Origin: Myotis daubentonii
Taxonomy: Eukaryota > Chordata > Mammalia > Chiroptera > Vespertilionidae
Assembly: GCF_963259705.1 (NCBI RefSeq)
Contig: NC_081841.1
Coordinates: forward strand, 119,731,033-119,795,032
Length of the DNA: 64,000 nt
Reading direction: 5' to 3'
How positions within the stretch are numbered: position 1 is the stretch's first letter; the number at the start of each line of letters is the position of its first letter. Made by a program: the position numbers and the translations under genes. A model generated the notes under the pieces. It saw nothing but the letters and a program-made list of their open reading frames with translations. It had not been told where the DNA came from and made no database searches. Shown here one piece after another: positions 24,613 to 37,086 of the stretch.

Positions 24613-26079
24613 GTAGAGGCCCATTGCACAAAAATTTGTGCACTTGGGGGGGAGGGGAGGGTCCCTCAGCCCTGCCTGTGCCCCCTCGCAGTCTGGGAGC
24701 CCTTGGGAGATAACGACCTGCTGGCTTAGGCCTGCTCTCGGTTGGCAGAGGGCAGGCCCAATCCCTAGGTGCAGCCCCTGGTCAGGCTCAGAGCAGGGCC
24801 GATTGGGGAGTTGGGGCACCAGCCCCTGTCATGCACAAAGCAGGGTGGATCGGGAGGTTGTGATGCCACCCTCAGTCACGCTCAGGGTAGGGCCGATTGG
24901 GGGCTTGGGGCACCACCCCCTTTCACACTCAAGGCAGGGTCAATCAGGAGGTTGTGGTGCCACCCGCTGTCACGCACAGAGCTGGGCCAATCAGGGGGTT
25001 GGGGAGCTCCCCCTGTCACTCACAGAATAGGGCCGATAGGGGGGTTGGGGCACCACCCCCTGTCACACACAGAGCAGGGCCAATCAGGAGGTTGGGGAGC
25101 CACACCCTGTCACACTCAGGGCATGGCAGATGGGGTGGTTATGGCTCTACCCTGTCACACACAGAGCAGGGCCCGTGGGGGGGGGGTTGGGGCGCCGCCC
25201 TCTATCACCCACAGAGCAGGGCCGATCAGGGGGTTGGGGCGCTGCCACTATCACACTCAGGGCAGGGCCGATGGGGAGGTTATGGCCCTACCCCATCACA
25301 CACACAGTAGGGCCCGTGGGGGTGGGGGAGGTTGGGGCGCTGCACCCTGTCACACACAGAGCAGGGCCGATCAAGGGGTTGTGGCACCGCACCCTGTCAC
25401 GCACACAGCCACAGGGCGATCAGGGGGTTGGGGTGCCTTCCCCTGTCACTAACAGAGCAGGGCAGATAGGGAGGTAATATCCCCGCCCCCTGTCACACAC
25501 AGAGCCGCAGGGCGATCAGGGGGCTTGGGCTCTGCCCCCTGTCACGCTGATCCCACTGCCGGGAGGCCTCGCGGCTCTGCTCATCCGGGTGCTGGGAGGC
25601 ATATTACCCTTTTACTATATAGGGTAGAGGCCTGGTGCACGGGTGGGTGCCGGCTGGTTTGCCCTGAAGGGTGTCCTGGATCAGGGTGGGGGTCCCGCTT
25701 GGGTGCCTGGCCAGCCTGGATGAGGGGATAATGGCTGTTTGCAGCTGGTCACACTCCCTGCAGGGTGGGGGTCCCCACTAGGGTGCCTGGCCAGTCTGAG
25801 TGAGGGGCTGAGGACTGTTTTCAGGCTGGCGGGTGACTGAAGCTCCCAACCGCTCCTTTTTTTCATTTTCTTTTTATTCTGGTCCAGCTTTAGCTCTGAG
25901 GCCTGGCTCCAGCTCTGAGGCCTCGGCTGCTGAAAGCAGGTATCTGGTTTGTTTGGGTTCTATAATTGAAACACTGTTTCAACTCCAGCTATGAGATCCC
26001 GGCTCGCTGAAAGCAGGTTTCTGGAGTTTGTTTAGATTCTATATTTGTAACAATGTTTCAAACTGCAAGCTCAGAGGCC
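24613..26079 (-). mobile_element. Composite Helitron C3 (modules B2 and A), 5' end lost
   Basis: The outer 3' end is GTAGAGGCCCATTGCAC with an intact AAAAATTT palindrome; the C of CTAG is mutated to G. Module B2 holds a G-rich minisatellite of about 45 bp (24790-25545). The junction lies at 25624/25625 (ATAGGG then TAGAGGCCTGGTGCAC). Module A stops at CAAGCTCAGAGGCC near 26079, where other copies continue for about 250 bp, so its 5' end is deleted together with some host L1. Confidence 0.85.
24790..25545 (+). repeat. G-rich minisatellite, period about 45 bp, in Helitron module B2
   Basis: Units run GCAGGGCCGATCAGGGGGTT, then GGGGCGCC-like sequence, then CTGTCACACACAGA. Spacing between neighbouring GCAGGGCC motifs is 45-46 bp, giving roughly 17 units by length. 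The period is close to a multiple of three, so open frames of up to 227 codons (24769-25452) arise with a 15-residue repeat such as HTQSRADQGVG. I consider these frames a by-product, not genes. Confidence 0.9.
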
Positions 26080-28822
26080 TTCACCCTGGCCTGTGTCCAT
26101 TATGTGATCTATCTTTTTAAATATCCCATGGGTACTTAAGAATAATGTACATCTGAAGATATTAGGTCCATCTGATCCAGTGAGTCATTTAGAATTGCTG
26201 TTTCTTTGCTGATTTTTTGTCTAGAGAATTTTTCCAGTGATGTCAATGGGGTATTAAAATTTCCAGCTATTATTGTATTGTTGTGATCTCTCTCTAGATA
26301 TCTATCAGGAGGTTTTTTTTATGTATTTGGGTGCTCTTGCATTGGGTGCATATATGTTTACCAGAGTTATATCCTCTTGTGCTATCCTTTTAGTATTTTG
26401 AAGTTGCCTTCCTTATCTCTTGTTATGGCCTTCACTTTGAGGTCTATTTTGTCAGATATAAGCATTGCTGCCCCACTTTTTTTTTCATTTCCATTTGCCT
26501 TAAAAATATTTTTCCATGCCTTCAATTTCAGTCTGTGTGACTCCCTTGTTCTGAGGTCGGTCTTTGTAAACAGCATAAATATGTGTCATGTTTTCTTATC
26601 CATTCAGCCACTCTATGTCTTATGACTGGAGCATTTAGTCCATTTATGCTTACGGTTATTATTGATAGGTATTTGTTGTAGCCATTTTTATTCTTTATGC
26701 CTTTGTTCCTTTTCCCCTTTCTGTTTCTTCTTTTTACAATAGTCTCTTTAGCATTTCCTGTATTGCTGTCTTGGCCCTTAGCATTTTTTTTTTTGTCTGC
26801 AAAGCTCTTGATTTCCCCTTCAATTTTGAGTGATAGCCCTGCTGGATAGAGTATTCTTGGATTTAGTCCCTTGATTTGCATCACTTTGTATACTTTCTTC
26901 CATTCCCTTCTGGCCTGATGTGTTTCTGTTGAGAAATCATTTGATAATCTAATGGGAGATTCTTTGTAGGTAACTGTCTCTGTCTTGCAGCCTTTAAGAT
27001 TCTGTCTTTGTCATTAACATTGCCATTGTAATTATGATGTGTCTCATTGTGTGTTTGTTTTGTTGTTGTTGATATTGTTTGGGACTCTGTGCTTGTATGA
27101 CTTTTTTCTTCCCCAAATCAGGGAAGTTTTCTGTCATTATTTCTTCAAATAGGTTTTATAATCCTTGCTCCTCTTCTTGTCATTCTAGCCCCTCTATTAT
27201 ATCTATGTTACTTTGTTTCATGTTGTCCCAAAGCGCCCTTAGGTTCTCCTGTTTTCTAATTTTTTTCTCAAATTGCTGTTGAGATTGTGTTTTTCTGCCC
27301 TATCTTTTAACTCACTAATTCAGTCCTCTGCTTCTTCTAGTGTACTGTTGGAATCTTACATCATGTTTTTTTATTGTAGCTATATCATTTTTATTTACTT
27401 TTGATTTTTACATAAATTGTTGATTTTCTCATCTATCTGGTTTACAAACTGTGTGAACCTTATTCTGAATTCTCTTTTCTGACATATTGCATGCCACTAT
27501 TTCATTTAGTTCTTTTCTGGCGATGTCTCTTTTTCTTTTCTTGGGGCATTGTTTCTTTGTCTCCCCATTTTTGTTGCCTCTTTCTGGCCCTGGACTCCTG
27601 CTTGGGTTTGAGAGGTTGAAGACCCTATCAAGGCAATGGTCTGGAAATCATTAGCCCAGAGGCTGGGTCTGCTTTGAGTCTCATGCCTTTATCATCTCCG
27701 TTCTGAGTTGTATCCCCTTCTCCAATGGACCTGGTTCTTTAGTTGTCTGCTTCAGATGCTCAGGGTGGTGGGAGCATGTGCACAGTTCCTCCCTGTGAGG
27801 AGGACCCATATCCCTCTTGCAAGCAATTACTGTGCATCCCCAGAACCCAGGGCATGTTGGGGCACAGTCCTGTGGCCCCTGGCTTGGCACAATGGCTTAC
27901 TTTGGGTCACCCCAGCAGTGCTTTCCTATGGCCTGGAGTGAGGCATGTGCTGGGTTGCTATTGGTAGCACAGTCAGAGCTACCCTGTGGCCTAAGTGGGG
28001 CATACACTGGGTTATTAGTAGGTTTCCCTGGCAGCAAGATCCTGGCCTGGAGTGGAGTGGGCATGGGTTGCTTTGGGTCACAGTCCTGCTTTCTTGTAGC
28101 CTAGAGTGGGATATGCATTTGGTTGCTCCAGTTCACCTTTCCTCAGTGTGGAGCAGGGCAGTTGCCCTGGGTGGCTCAGTCTGCGCTCCCCTGTCACCCA
28201 GGGTGAGGTGTGCATTTGGTTGCTCCAGATGGCCCCAGCAGTACTGTCCTGGGGGCAGGATGGAGGGGGTGTAGATTGCTCTGGGTCACAAACTCAGAGA
28301 TCCCCTGTGGCCTGGACTGGGGCATGCTCTGGGTTGCTTCCAGTTGCCCGGACAGCTGGTGCCTGGGCTGGGGGTGGATTGGGCACCGAGTGGCTCTGAG
28401 TCAGGCTGTTAGCATGGTTCTGGGGCCCAGGGTGGGGGTGGGGCACAGGATTTCCCCTTCTCTTGCACTCACTGCAGGGTCTTGGAACCATATCCTAGGA
28501 CCCTGGGTCCTAGCAGGCTGGTGAGGAGGCCTGGTGCGAGAACTCACTCTGGTGGCACACCCTCCCTGCAGACATCTTGGAGCCTGCCAGGAGGTACTGC
28601 ACCACTCACTGCTGGGGCATGGTAGTGGTTCCACATGGGTTACGGCTAGCAAGCAGTGTTCTCTATGCATCCTCTGCCTTCCTTATTGAAAATTGTATCC
28701 TCAGCTGTGTCTAATTTGTTAATTCAGGGTGGATGTTCTCTGATTTAGTTGCTTTTCTGGCCTGGCCCTAGGAGGAGGTCCATGACACTGCTGCCTATTT
28801 GGCCACCATTGTCTATTTCAGC
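26080..28822 (-). pseudogene. L1 ORF2 start, ORF1 and 5' UTR of the interrupted L1
   Basis: Minus-strand reading gives a long 5' UTR from 28822 down to about 27560, a broken ORF1 (about 27560-26790) and the start of ORF2 (below about 26700). The ORF1 end contains LNPRILYPAGLS and SFADKK; the ORF2 start contains YLSIITVSINGLNAP, close to the endonuclease start of the intact family. A frameshifted 118-codon frame at 26528-26884 runs across both. The 5' UTR is GC-richer and holds repeated GGGCATGT/TTGCTNNGGGTC blocks. Confidence 0.85.
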
Positions 28823-29514
28823 TCTTTTTTAAAAAAACAAAAAACAAAAAAACAAACAAAAAAAACTTCAATGTTTTATGAGGGGGTCCTATGGTGGTAA
28901 TGGTGGTGGCAGCAAGGATAGTGATGGAGTGGCAATAGCAGTGATGTTAATGGTTGTATCAGTGGTGGTGACAGTGGTAACAATCATTTTTGAGATAGCT
29001 TTATGGTAATGTCATTGTTTAAAAAAATAATTTATTTGAGAAGACTAATTTAAATTGTATACAAATCTCATTTAATATGAAACTATAAATTTCAACACAT
29101 GTGGGTTTGTGGTTATGAGTAGAAGGCTGAAGTTACAGCCACCAAGACCTCTGTGATGAGTAATTCCTCCCCCACCCCCCACCAGAGACACTATCTTTTT
29201 TGGGTAGAGCACTCACCTCTCTGTGGTATCAGCTCCACTCTCTGGACTCCTTTTTGCCTCACTCTGTGGAGCTTATTCCCTGCTGAAGAGTCAGCTTCCT
29301 TGGCCAGGATGTAGATGTCTGGGCAAACTCAGTGGATGACTGAGTTGAGTGGCTTTGGGGTGGAGACCATAGCCCCAACTTTTCCTTGAAGCTGACCTAC
29401 GCTTTCCCTTCAAAGGAGATCACCTAGAACCATCCTGCAGGCTTTTGGCACACCCACAATCTGAGCTCCAGAGGCCAGAAACTCCTAGTGACTGCACTAG
29501 ACTCCTAGTGAAAT
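28823..29514. other. Unique intronic sequence with A-rich and GGT-rich tracts
   Basis: An A/AC-rich run (28830-28866) is followed by an imperfect GGTGGT/GATGGT trinucleotide-like tract (28893-28985). No exon or named element was seen in the remainder. Confidence 0.55.
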
Positions 29515-29647
29515 CAACATCAATTGGCTGCCTCCTGCATGGCCCCTACTGGGGATTGAGCCTGAAACCTGGGCATATGCCCTAACCAGGAATTGAACCG
29601 GTGACCTCTTGTTGCATGGGTCAATTTGAGCCACATCAACCAGGCTA
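29515..29647 (-). mobile_element. tRNA-derived SINE, truncated
   Basis: The reversed body TTGGCTGCCTCCTGCATG, a TGGGGATTGAGCC segment and a GAATTGAACCGGTGACCTC B-box-like segment are present. The tail is missing. It lies immediately ahead of the old sense L1. Confidence 0.8.
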
Positions 29648-29649
29648 AA

Positions 29650-31820
29650 GGGTCTTCTTTAAGAAGAAGGAAGGAAAAAAACAAACAGAGGAACATAGTT
29701 AAAAGAGTAAAGTGGAAATAAATACTTATCTATCAATAATCACTTTAAATTTAAATGACTAAAATGCTCAAATCAAAAGATATAGGCTAGCTAAATAGAT
29801 AAGAAAACAAGACCCACATATATGCTCTCTACAAAAGACCCACCTAGAATGAGAGTGTAATACACACAGACTAAAAGTAAAGGGATGGAAAAAGATATTT
29901 CATGCAAGTGGAAATGCATAAAAGATGTGGTAGCAATACTTATATCTGATGAAATAGACTTTAAAACAAAGACTATAGTAAGAGACAAAGAAGGACACTA
30001 CATAATGATAAAGGGAGAAATTTAACAAGGGGATATAACCCTTGTGAACATTTATGTATCCAACATAGGACTACCTAAATATATAAAGCAAATCTTGATG
30101 GACATAAAGAGATTGACAGCAATACAGTCAGTAAGGGATTTCAACACTGCATTGACATCAATGGATAGATCTTTCAGACAAGAAAGCAGCAGCCTTAAAT
30201 ATGATCAGATGGATTTATTGATATCTTCAGAGCATTTCACCCCAAAGTAACAGCATATACATTCTTTTCAAGTACATATGGAAATTTTCTAGGCTAGACA
30301 ATCTCTTAAGAAACAAAACAAATTTCAACAAATTTAAGAAGATTGAAATCATATCAACTATCTTCTCTGGCCATAATGGCATGAAACTAGAAATCAACCA
30401 CAAGAAAAAAACTGAAAAACACACAGTGAGACCAGAGAAAATATCAAAGGTACTTTGAAACAAATGAAAATGAGAACACAACAACCCCAAATCTATGGGA
30501 CAGAGCAAAGGCAGTCGTAAGAGGGAAATTCATAGTATTACAGGCCTATCTCAAGAAACAAGAAAAAGCTCAAATAAACATCAACCTTACACTTAAAGGA
30601 GCTTTAAGAGAAATAGCAAAAGATGCCCAAAGTGATTAGAAGGAAGGAAATATAAAGATCAGAGCAGAAATAAATAAAATTGGATACATAAGAGCAATAC
30701 AAAAGATCAATGGAACCAAGGGCTGGTTCTTTGAAAAGATAAACAAGATTGACAAAGCTTTAAGGAAACTCATCAAGAAAAAAAGAGAGAGTACCCAAAT
30801 AAATAAAATCATAAATGAAAGAGAAATAACAACTGACACCAAAGAAATACAAAGGATTGTAAGAAAATATTATGAACAATTATATGCAAACAAAATGGAT
30901 ATCTGGAAGAAATGGATAAATTCCTGGAAACATTTCAAAACTAAATCAGGAAGTATCAGAGAATCTGAATAAACTAATTACAACTAGTGAAATTGAAGCA
31001 GTAACCAAAACACTCCCAACAAACAAAAGCCCAGGACCGGATGGCTTCACAGGTGAATTTTACCAAAGATTCAAAGAAGAACTAACACCTATTCTTCTCA
31101 AACAATCCTAAATAATTCAAGGGGAGGGAAGATTCCTGAGCTCAATTAACCTGGCCAGAATTAGCCTAAATCCAAAACCAGAAAAAGAAAAATTTTCCGC
31201 TAATATCTGTAATGAAAATAGATGCTAAAGTCCTCAGCAAAATATTAGCAAACCCAATCCAGTGATACATTTAAAAGATAATACGCCATGATCAAGTAGT
31301 ATTTGTTGAAGAAAGAAATTGAGAAAGATATAAATAGTGGAAGCATACATGATGTTCATGAATAGAAATAATTAACACCATTAAAATGTCCATACTATCC
31401 AAAGCAGTCTATAGATTCAATGCAATTCCTATCAAAATTCCAATGGTGTATTTCACAGAACTAGAATAAATATTCCAAAACTGTATATGCAAACACAAAA
31501 AAAACCTGACTAGCAACAGCAATCTTGAGAAAGAAGAACAAAATTGGAGGAATCACTCCACCTGTTATCAAACTATACCACAAGGCCATAGTAATAAAAA
31601 TAGAATAATAGAGGCATAAAAACAGACTTATAGATCAATGGAACAGAATAGAGAGTCCAAAAATAAACCCATACCTTTATAATCAGTTAATATTTGACAA
31701 AGAAGGCTAAAACATAAAATGGGGTAACAATAGTCTATTCAATAAATGGTGTTGGGAAAAGTGGACAGACACTTGCAAAACTATGAAACTAGAGACCATC
31801 AACAAGAATAAACTCAAGAT
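29650..31820 (+). mobile_element. Old L1 with internal deletion, left part, sense
   Basis: Sense ORF2 is recognisable from the endonuclease region (CACTTTAAATTTAAATGACT start near 29735) through the reverse-transcriptase side. A jump near 31310-31320 joins a mid-RT segment to a downstream one, so several hundred bases are missing. The reading frame is destroyed throughout. The element continues at 37419 after the younger L1. Confidence 0.88.
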
Positions 31821-32211
31821 ATAATTCTGGAGCGGAAGATGGCGGTGATATAGGCAGACGCGTCACAGGTCGTCTCCCAGAGCAAATGGAGTAAGCAGCT
31901 GAAACTAATAACACCCACCCCAAATTGGCGAAACTACTCAGCTGGTGAGATGGTCTGCAGACAGGAAGGGCAGAGCTCCCCTGGAAAGATTCAAGCAACA
32001 GCAGCCTCCTGAGCACCACACCCTCTGTCCGAGGAACAGCAGCTGTATGTGAAACCTCCCCGCACCAGCCAGAAGAGCCACCACAGCTGTGAACAGCACC
32101 CATCAGAGGAGCTGCTGCCAACTGAGGAACAGCTGCTACCGCAACCGCCCGAAGAGCAACCACAGCCCAAGGAGTCACTGCCACCCAGGGAGCAGCCACT
32201 GAATGACTCAA
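31789..32211 (-). other. Antisense 140-codon open frame across the L1 5' UTR
   Basis: An open frame starting ATGTCACACAGT-like at 32211 in reverse runs out of the L1 5' UTR across its first base into the flanking older L1. The product is rich in Ala, Val and Ser, without a recognised domain. Primate L1 has an antisense 5'-UTR frame (ORF0), so the position is worth noting, but there is no sequence similarity that I can claim. It may simply reflect GC-rich CAG/CTG-like repeats. Confidence 0.25.
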
Positions 32212-32238
32212 CGTCTAGATATGTCAGTGAGATCAAAC

Positions 32239-33213
32239 ATAGGTAGACAAAGAAACCCCCAAAGGAAAGAAAAAGAGGACTCGCCAGAAAAGCAGCTAAA
32301 TGATACAGAGGCATGAAACCTGACAGAAAAAGAATTCAGAATAAGGGTCCTAGAGTGCATAAACCGGACGGAGGAAAAAGTCAACAACTTATGCAAGAAG
32401 CTAGAAGAAACAGATGAAAAAGTCACCTACCTATGCAAGAAGCAAGAAGAAACAGATGAAAAAATCAATAACATATGGAAGAAGCTAGAAGAAACAGATG
32501 AAACATCAACAACTTAAGTAAGACCCAAGAAGAAATGAAGAGTGATATAGCTGCAATAAAAAACACCATTGAAAGTATCAATAGTAGACTAGGAGAAGTG
32601 GAGGACTGAATTAGTAAATTAGAAGACAAGGAAGCAAAACACACCCAAACTGTACTGCAATTGGAGAAAAAAAAATAAAAGACAGGAGGAGAGCCTAAGG
32701 GAGCTTTGGGACAACATGAAACGAAACAACATACGAATAATAGGGGTGCCAGAACAACAGAAAGATGAACAAGGATTAGAAAACCTATTCGAAGAAATAA
32801 TATCAGAAAACTTCCCTGAGGTGGGGAAGAAAAAAGTCACACAAGCCCAGAGAGTCCCAAACAAGGTGAATCTGAAAAGACCCACACCAAGACACATCAT
32901 AATTACCATGGCAAATGTTCAGGACAAAGAGAGAATCTTATAGGCTGCAATAGAGAGATGGAGAGTTACATACAAGGGATCTCCCATTAGATTATCAAAT
33001 GATTTCTCAACAGAAACACATCAGGCCAGAAAAGAATGGACAAAAATTTACAAAGTGATGCAAAGCAAAGGACTGAATCCAAGAATACTCTATCCAGCAA
33101 GGCTATCATTCAAACTTGAAGGGGAAATAAGAAGCTTCACAGACAAAAAAAGGCTAAGGGAATTTATCACTACCAAGCCAGCAATGCAAGAAATGCTAAA
33201 GGGACTGGTGTAA
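32239..33213 (+). pseudogene. L1 ORF1 pseudogene
   Basis: The expected start codon before GGTAGACAAAGAAAC reads ATA (32239-32241). An in-frame TGA occurs near 32313, and another break lies near 32660. Recognisable parts are repeated KKLEETDEK-type heptads of the coiled coil (32370-32515), the RRM with NIRIIGVPEQQ and NLFEEIISENFPEV (32716-32820), and the C-terminal domain with FSTETHQARKEW and LYPARLSF up to TAA at 33211-33213. The normal product is an RNA-binding trimer of the L1 RNP. It cannot be made from this copy. Confidence 0.9.
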
Positions 33214-33262
33214 AAAGAAGAAATAAAAAGCTCAGAAAGAAAACAGCCACACAAAAAAAGAA

Positions 33263-36200
33263 ATGGCTACAAACAAGTACCTTTCAATATTAACTTTAAA
33301 CGTAAACGGACTAAATGCTCCAACCAAAAGACATCGAGTGGCTCAATGGATAAAAAAAAATGACCCATACATCTGCTGTCTACAAAAGACCCACCTCATT
33401 AGAAGGGACTCACACAGACTGAAAGTGAAAGGATGGAAAAATATCTTTCAGGCAAATGGGAAGGAAAAGAAAGCTGGGGTAGCAATACTTATATCGGACA
33501 AAATGGACCTCAAAGTGAAGGCCATAACAAGAGATAAGGAAGGCCACTTCATAGTACTAAAGGGATCAATACAACAAGAAGATATAACTCTGGTAAACAT
33601 ATATGCACCCAATGCGGGAGCACCCAAATTCATAAAAAAAAAAACTCCTGGAAGATATCAAAGGAGAGATTGACAACAATACAATCATAGTAGGGGACTT
33701 TAATACACCACTGACATCACTGGAAAAGTCCTCTAGACAAACAATCAGCAAAGATACAGCATTCCTAAATGACTCACTAGATCAGATGGACTTAATAGAC
33801 ATCTTCAGAACACTTCACCCGAAAGCCACGGAATATGCATTCCACGCTGATGCTCATGGGACATATTCAATAATAGACCACATATTGGGTCACAAGCACA
33901 GTCTCCCCAAATTCAAGAAGATTGAAATCATAAAAAGCATCTTCTCAGACCACGATGGCATAATATTAGAAATAAACTACAATAAAAACAACCACAAATA
34001 CTCAAACACTTGGAAGCTGAATAGCATGTTATTAAATATTGATTTGGTTAACAATGAGATCAAAGAAGAAATCAAAAACATCCTGGAAACTAATGACAAT
34101 GAAAACACAACAATCCAAAACCTATGGTACACAATGAAAGCAGTCCTGAGTGGGAAGTTTATAGCTCTACAGGCCTATCTCAAAAAACAAGAAAAAAATG
34201 GTAGTAAATCATCTAACTCTACAACTCAAAGAGTTAGAAAGACAGCAAGAAGAAAACCCCAGAGTGAGCAGAAGGAAGGAGATAATAAAGATTAGAGCAG
34301 AAATAAATGACATAGAGACCAAAAAAACAATACAGAAAATCAATGAAACCAAGAGCTGGTTCTTTGAAAGGATAAACAAAATTGACAAACCTCTAGCCAG
34401 ACTCACCAAGAAGCAAAGAGAGAGGACCCAAATAAACAAAATCAGAAATGATAGAGGTGAAATAACAACAGACCCCACAGAAATACAAATGATTGTTAAA
34501 AAATACTATGGACAGCTCTACTCCAACAAACTAGACAACCTGGAGGAAATGGACAAATTCCTAGAAAAATACAACATTCCAAAACTCAATCAGGAAGAAT
34601 CTAAAAATCTCAATAGGCCAATAACTATGGAAGAAATTGAAGCAGTCATTAAATAGCTTCCAGCAAACAAAAGCCCAGGACCAGACGGCTTCACAGGGGA
34701 GTTTAACCAAACATTCAAGGAAGAACTAAAACCTATCCTCCTCAGACTACTACAAAAAATTCAAGAGGAAGGAGCACTTCCAAGCTCATTCTATGAAGCC
34801 AGCATCACCCTAATACCAAAACCAGGTAAAGACAACACAATGAAAGAGGATTATAGGCCAATATCCCTCATGAACATAGATGCCAAAATCCTCAACAAAA
34901 TCTTAGCAAATCGGATCCAGCAGTACATCAGAAAGATCATACACCATGACCAAGTAGGATTTATCCCAGGGATGCAAGGGTGGTACAATATCCGCAAATC
35001 AATAAACGTGATACATCACATAAACAAATTGAAAGAAAAAAACCACATGGTCATATCAATTGATGCAGAAAAAGCATTTGACAAAATCCAACACCCATTT
35101 TTGATAAAAACTCTCAGCAAGGCGGGAGTAGAAGGATCATACCTCAACATAATAAAAGCCATATATGACAGGCCCACAGCCAACATCATACTCAATGGAC
35201 AAAACTAACACCATTTCCCCTAAGAACAGGAACAAGACAGGGATGCCCAATCTCACCACTCCTGTTCAACATAGTACTGGAAGTATTAGCCATCGCAATT
35301 AGGCAAGAAGAAGAAATAAAAGGCATCCAAATTGGAAAAGAGGAAGTAAAACTGTCCTTATTTGCAGATGACATGATATTATACATTCAAAACCCTAGAG
35401 ACTGCATCAAAAAGCTACTAGACTTAATACATGAATTTGGCAATGTAGCAGGATACAAAATTAACCCCAAGAAATCTGAGGCATTTCTATACACCAACAG
35501 TGAACTTTCAGAAAGAGAGATTATAAAAACAATCCCATTCACCATCGCACCAAAAAAATTAAGCTACCTAGGAATAAACTTAACTAAAGAGGTAAAAGAC
35601 CTCTACTCAGAAAACTACAGGACGTTGAAAAAAGAGATAGAGGAAGACATAAACAGATGGAAGAACATACCGTGTTCATGGATTGGTAGAATCAACATCA
35701 TTAAAATGTCCATACTACCCAAAGCAATCTATAAATTCAACACACTTCCTATTAAAATACCAACGGCATACTTCAGAGATCTAGAACGAACTCTCCAAAA
35801 ATTCATCTGGAATAAAAAAAAGACGCCGAATAGCTGCAGCAATCCTGAGAAAGAAAAAAGTAGGTGGGATCTCAATACCAGATATCAAGATGTATTACAA
35901 AGCCACTGTTCTCAAAACTGCCTGGTACTGGCACAAGAAGAGGCATATAGATCAATGGAATAGAATAGAGAGCCCAGAAATCGGCCCGAACCAATATGCT
36001 CAATTAATATTTGACAAAGGAGGCAAGAACATCCAATGGAGCCAATATAGTCTCTTCAATAAATGGTGTTGGGAAAATTGGACAGATATATGCAAGAAAA
36101 TGAAACTAGACCACCAACTTACACCATACACAAAAATAAACTCAAAATGGATAAAGGACTTAAATGTACGACAGGAAACCATAAAAATTCTAGAAGAATC

Positions 36201-37086
36201 CAAAGGCAACAAAATCTCAGACATATGCCGAAGCAATTTCTTCACTGATACAGCTCCTAGGGCACTTGAAACGAAAGAGAAAATGAACAAATGGGACTAC
36301 ATCAAAATAGAAAGCTTCTGCACAGCAAAAGAAACCATCAACAAAACAACGAGAAAACCCACTGCGTGGGAAAACATATTTGCCAATGTCATATCTGATA
36401 AGGGCCTAATCTCCAAAATTTATAGGGAACTCATACAACTTAACAAAAGGAAGATAAACAATCCAATCCAAAAATGGGCAAAGGACCTAAATAGACACCT
36501 TTCAAAAGAGGACATTCAGAAAGCCAACAGACATATGAAAACATGCTCAAAGTCACTAATCATCCGAGAGATGCAAATCAAAACAACAATGAGGTACCAT
36601 CTCACACCTGTCAGATTGGCTATCATCAACAAATCAGCAAACGTCAAGTGCTGGAGAGGATGCGGAGAAGAAGGAACACTTGTGCACTGCTGGTGGGAAT
36701 GCAGAGTGGTGCAGCCACTATGGAAGACATTATGGAGTTTCCTCAAAAAACTAAAAATGGAACTCCCATTTGACCCTGTGCTCCCACTTCTAGGAATATA
36801 TCCCAAGAAACCGGAAACAACAATCAGAAAGGATATATGCCCCCATATGTTCATAGCAGCACAATTCACCATAGCTAGAATCTGGAAACAGCCTAAGTGC
36901 CCATCAGTAGATGAATGGATTAGAAAACTGTGGTACATCTACACGATGGAATACTATGCTGCTGTAAAAAAAGAAGGACCTCTTACCATTTGCAAAGGCA
37001 TGGATGGAACTGGAGAGCATTATGCTAAGTGAAATAAGCCAGTCAATGAAGGAAAAATACCACATGATCTCACTCATTCATGGATA
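33263..37086 (+). pseudogene. L1 ORF2 pseudogene (endonuclease, reverse transcriptase)
   Basis: The frame opens with ILTLNVNGLNAP of the AP-like endonuclease. Breaks seen are an A-run expansion near 33633-33645, a shift near 34195, TAG at about 34655, a TAA at 35206-35208, a frameshift near 35820 and a last shift near 36968. The RT core is otherwise well preserved: [23 protein letters not shown] and the catalytic FADD in [10 protein letters not shown] (about 35360). The C-terminal cysteine motif is CWRGC then HCWWEC (36645-36700). Most lesions are indels at homopolymers, so sequencing error could account for a few of them. Confidence 0.92.

Larger units (their letters stand above)
16863..28822 (-). 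mobile_element. Nearly full-length L1, antisense, opened by four groups of insertions
   Basis: Segments 16863-17060, 19395-19447, 19622-20317, 22206-24612 and 26080-28822 join in order as one L1 of about 6 kb. They cover the 3' UTR, ORF2, ORF1 and a long 5' UTR whose start reads CAATGGTGGCCAAATAGG in reverse at the right end. The interruptions are a HAL1, a hAT MITE, a row of Helitrons and composite Helitron C3. All four are therefore younger than this L1. Both ORFs are full of stops and frameshifts. I found no convincing target duplication. Confidence 0.88.

Noticed and set aside
24790..25545. A CRISPR-like array: regular repeats of about 45 bp
   Set aside because: There are no unique spacers between constant repeats; the whole unit repeats and drifts. 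It lies in a Helitron in a mammalian genome, and no cas genes exist.
35890..37032. A stand-alone 380-codon gene
   Set aside because: It is the C-terminal part of L1 ORF2, with the L1 cysteine motif, in frame-broken continuation of the upstream reverse transcriptase.
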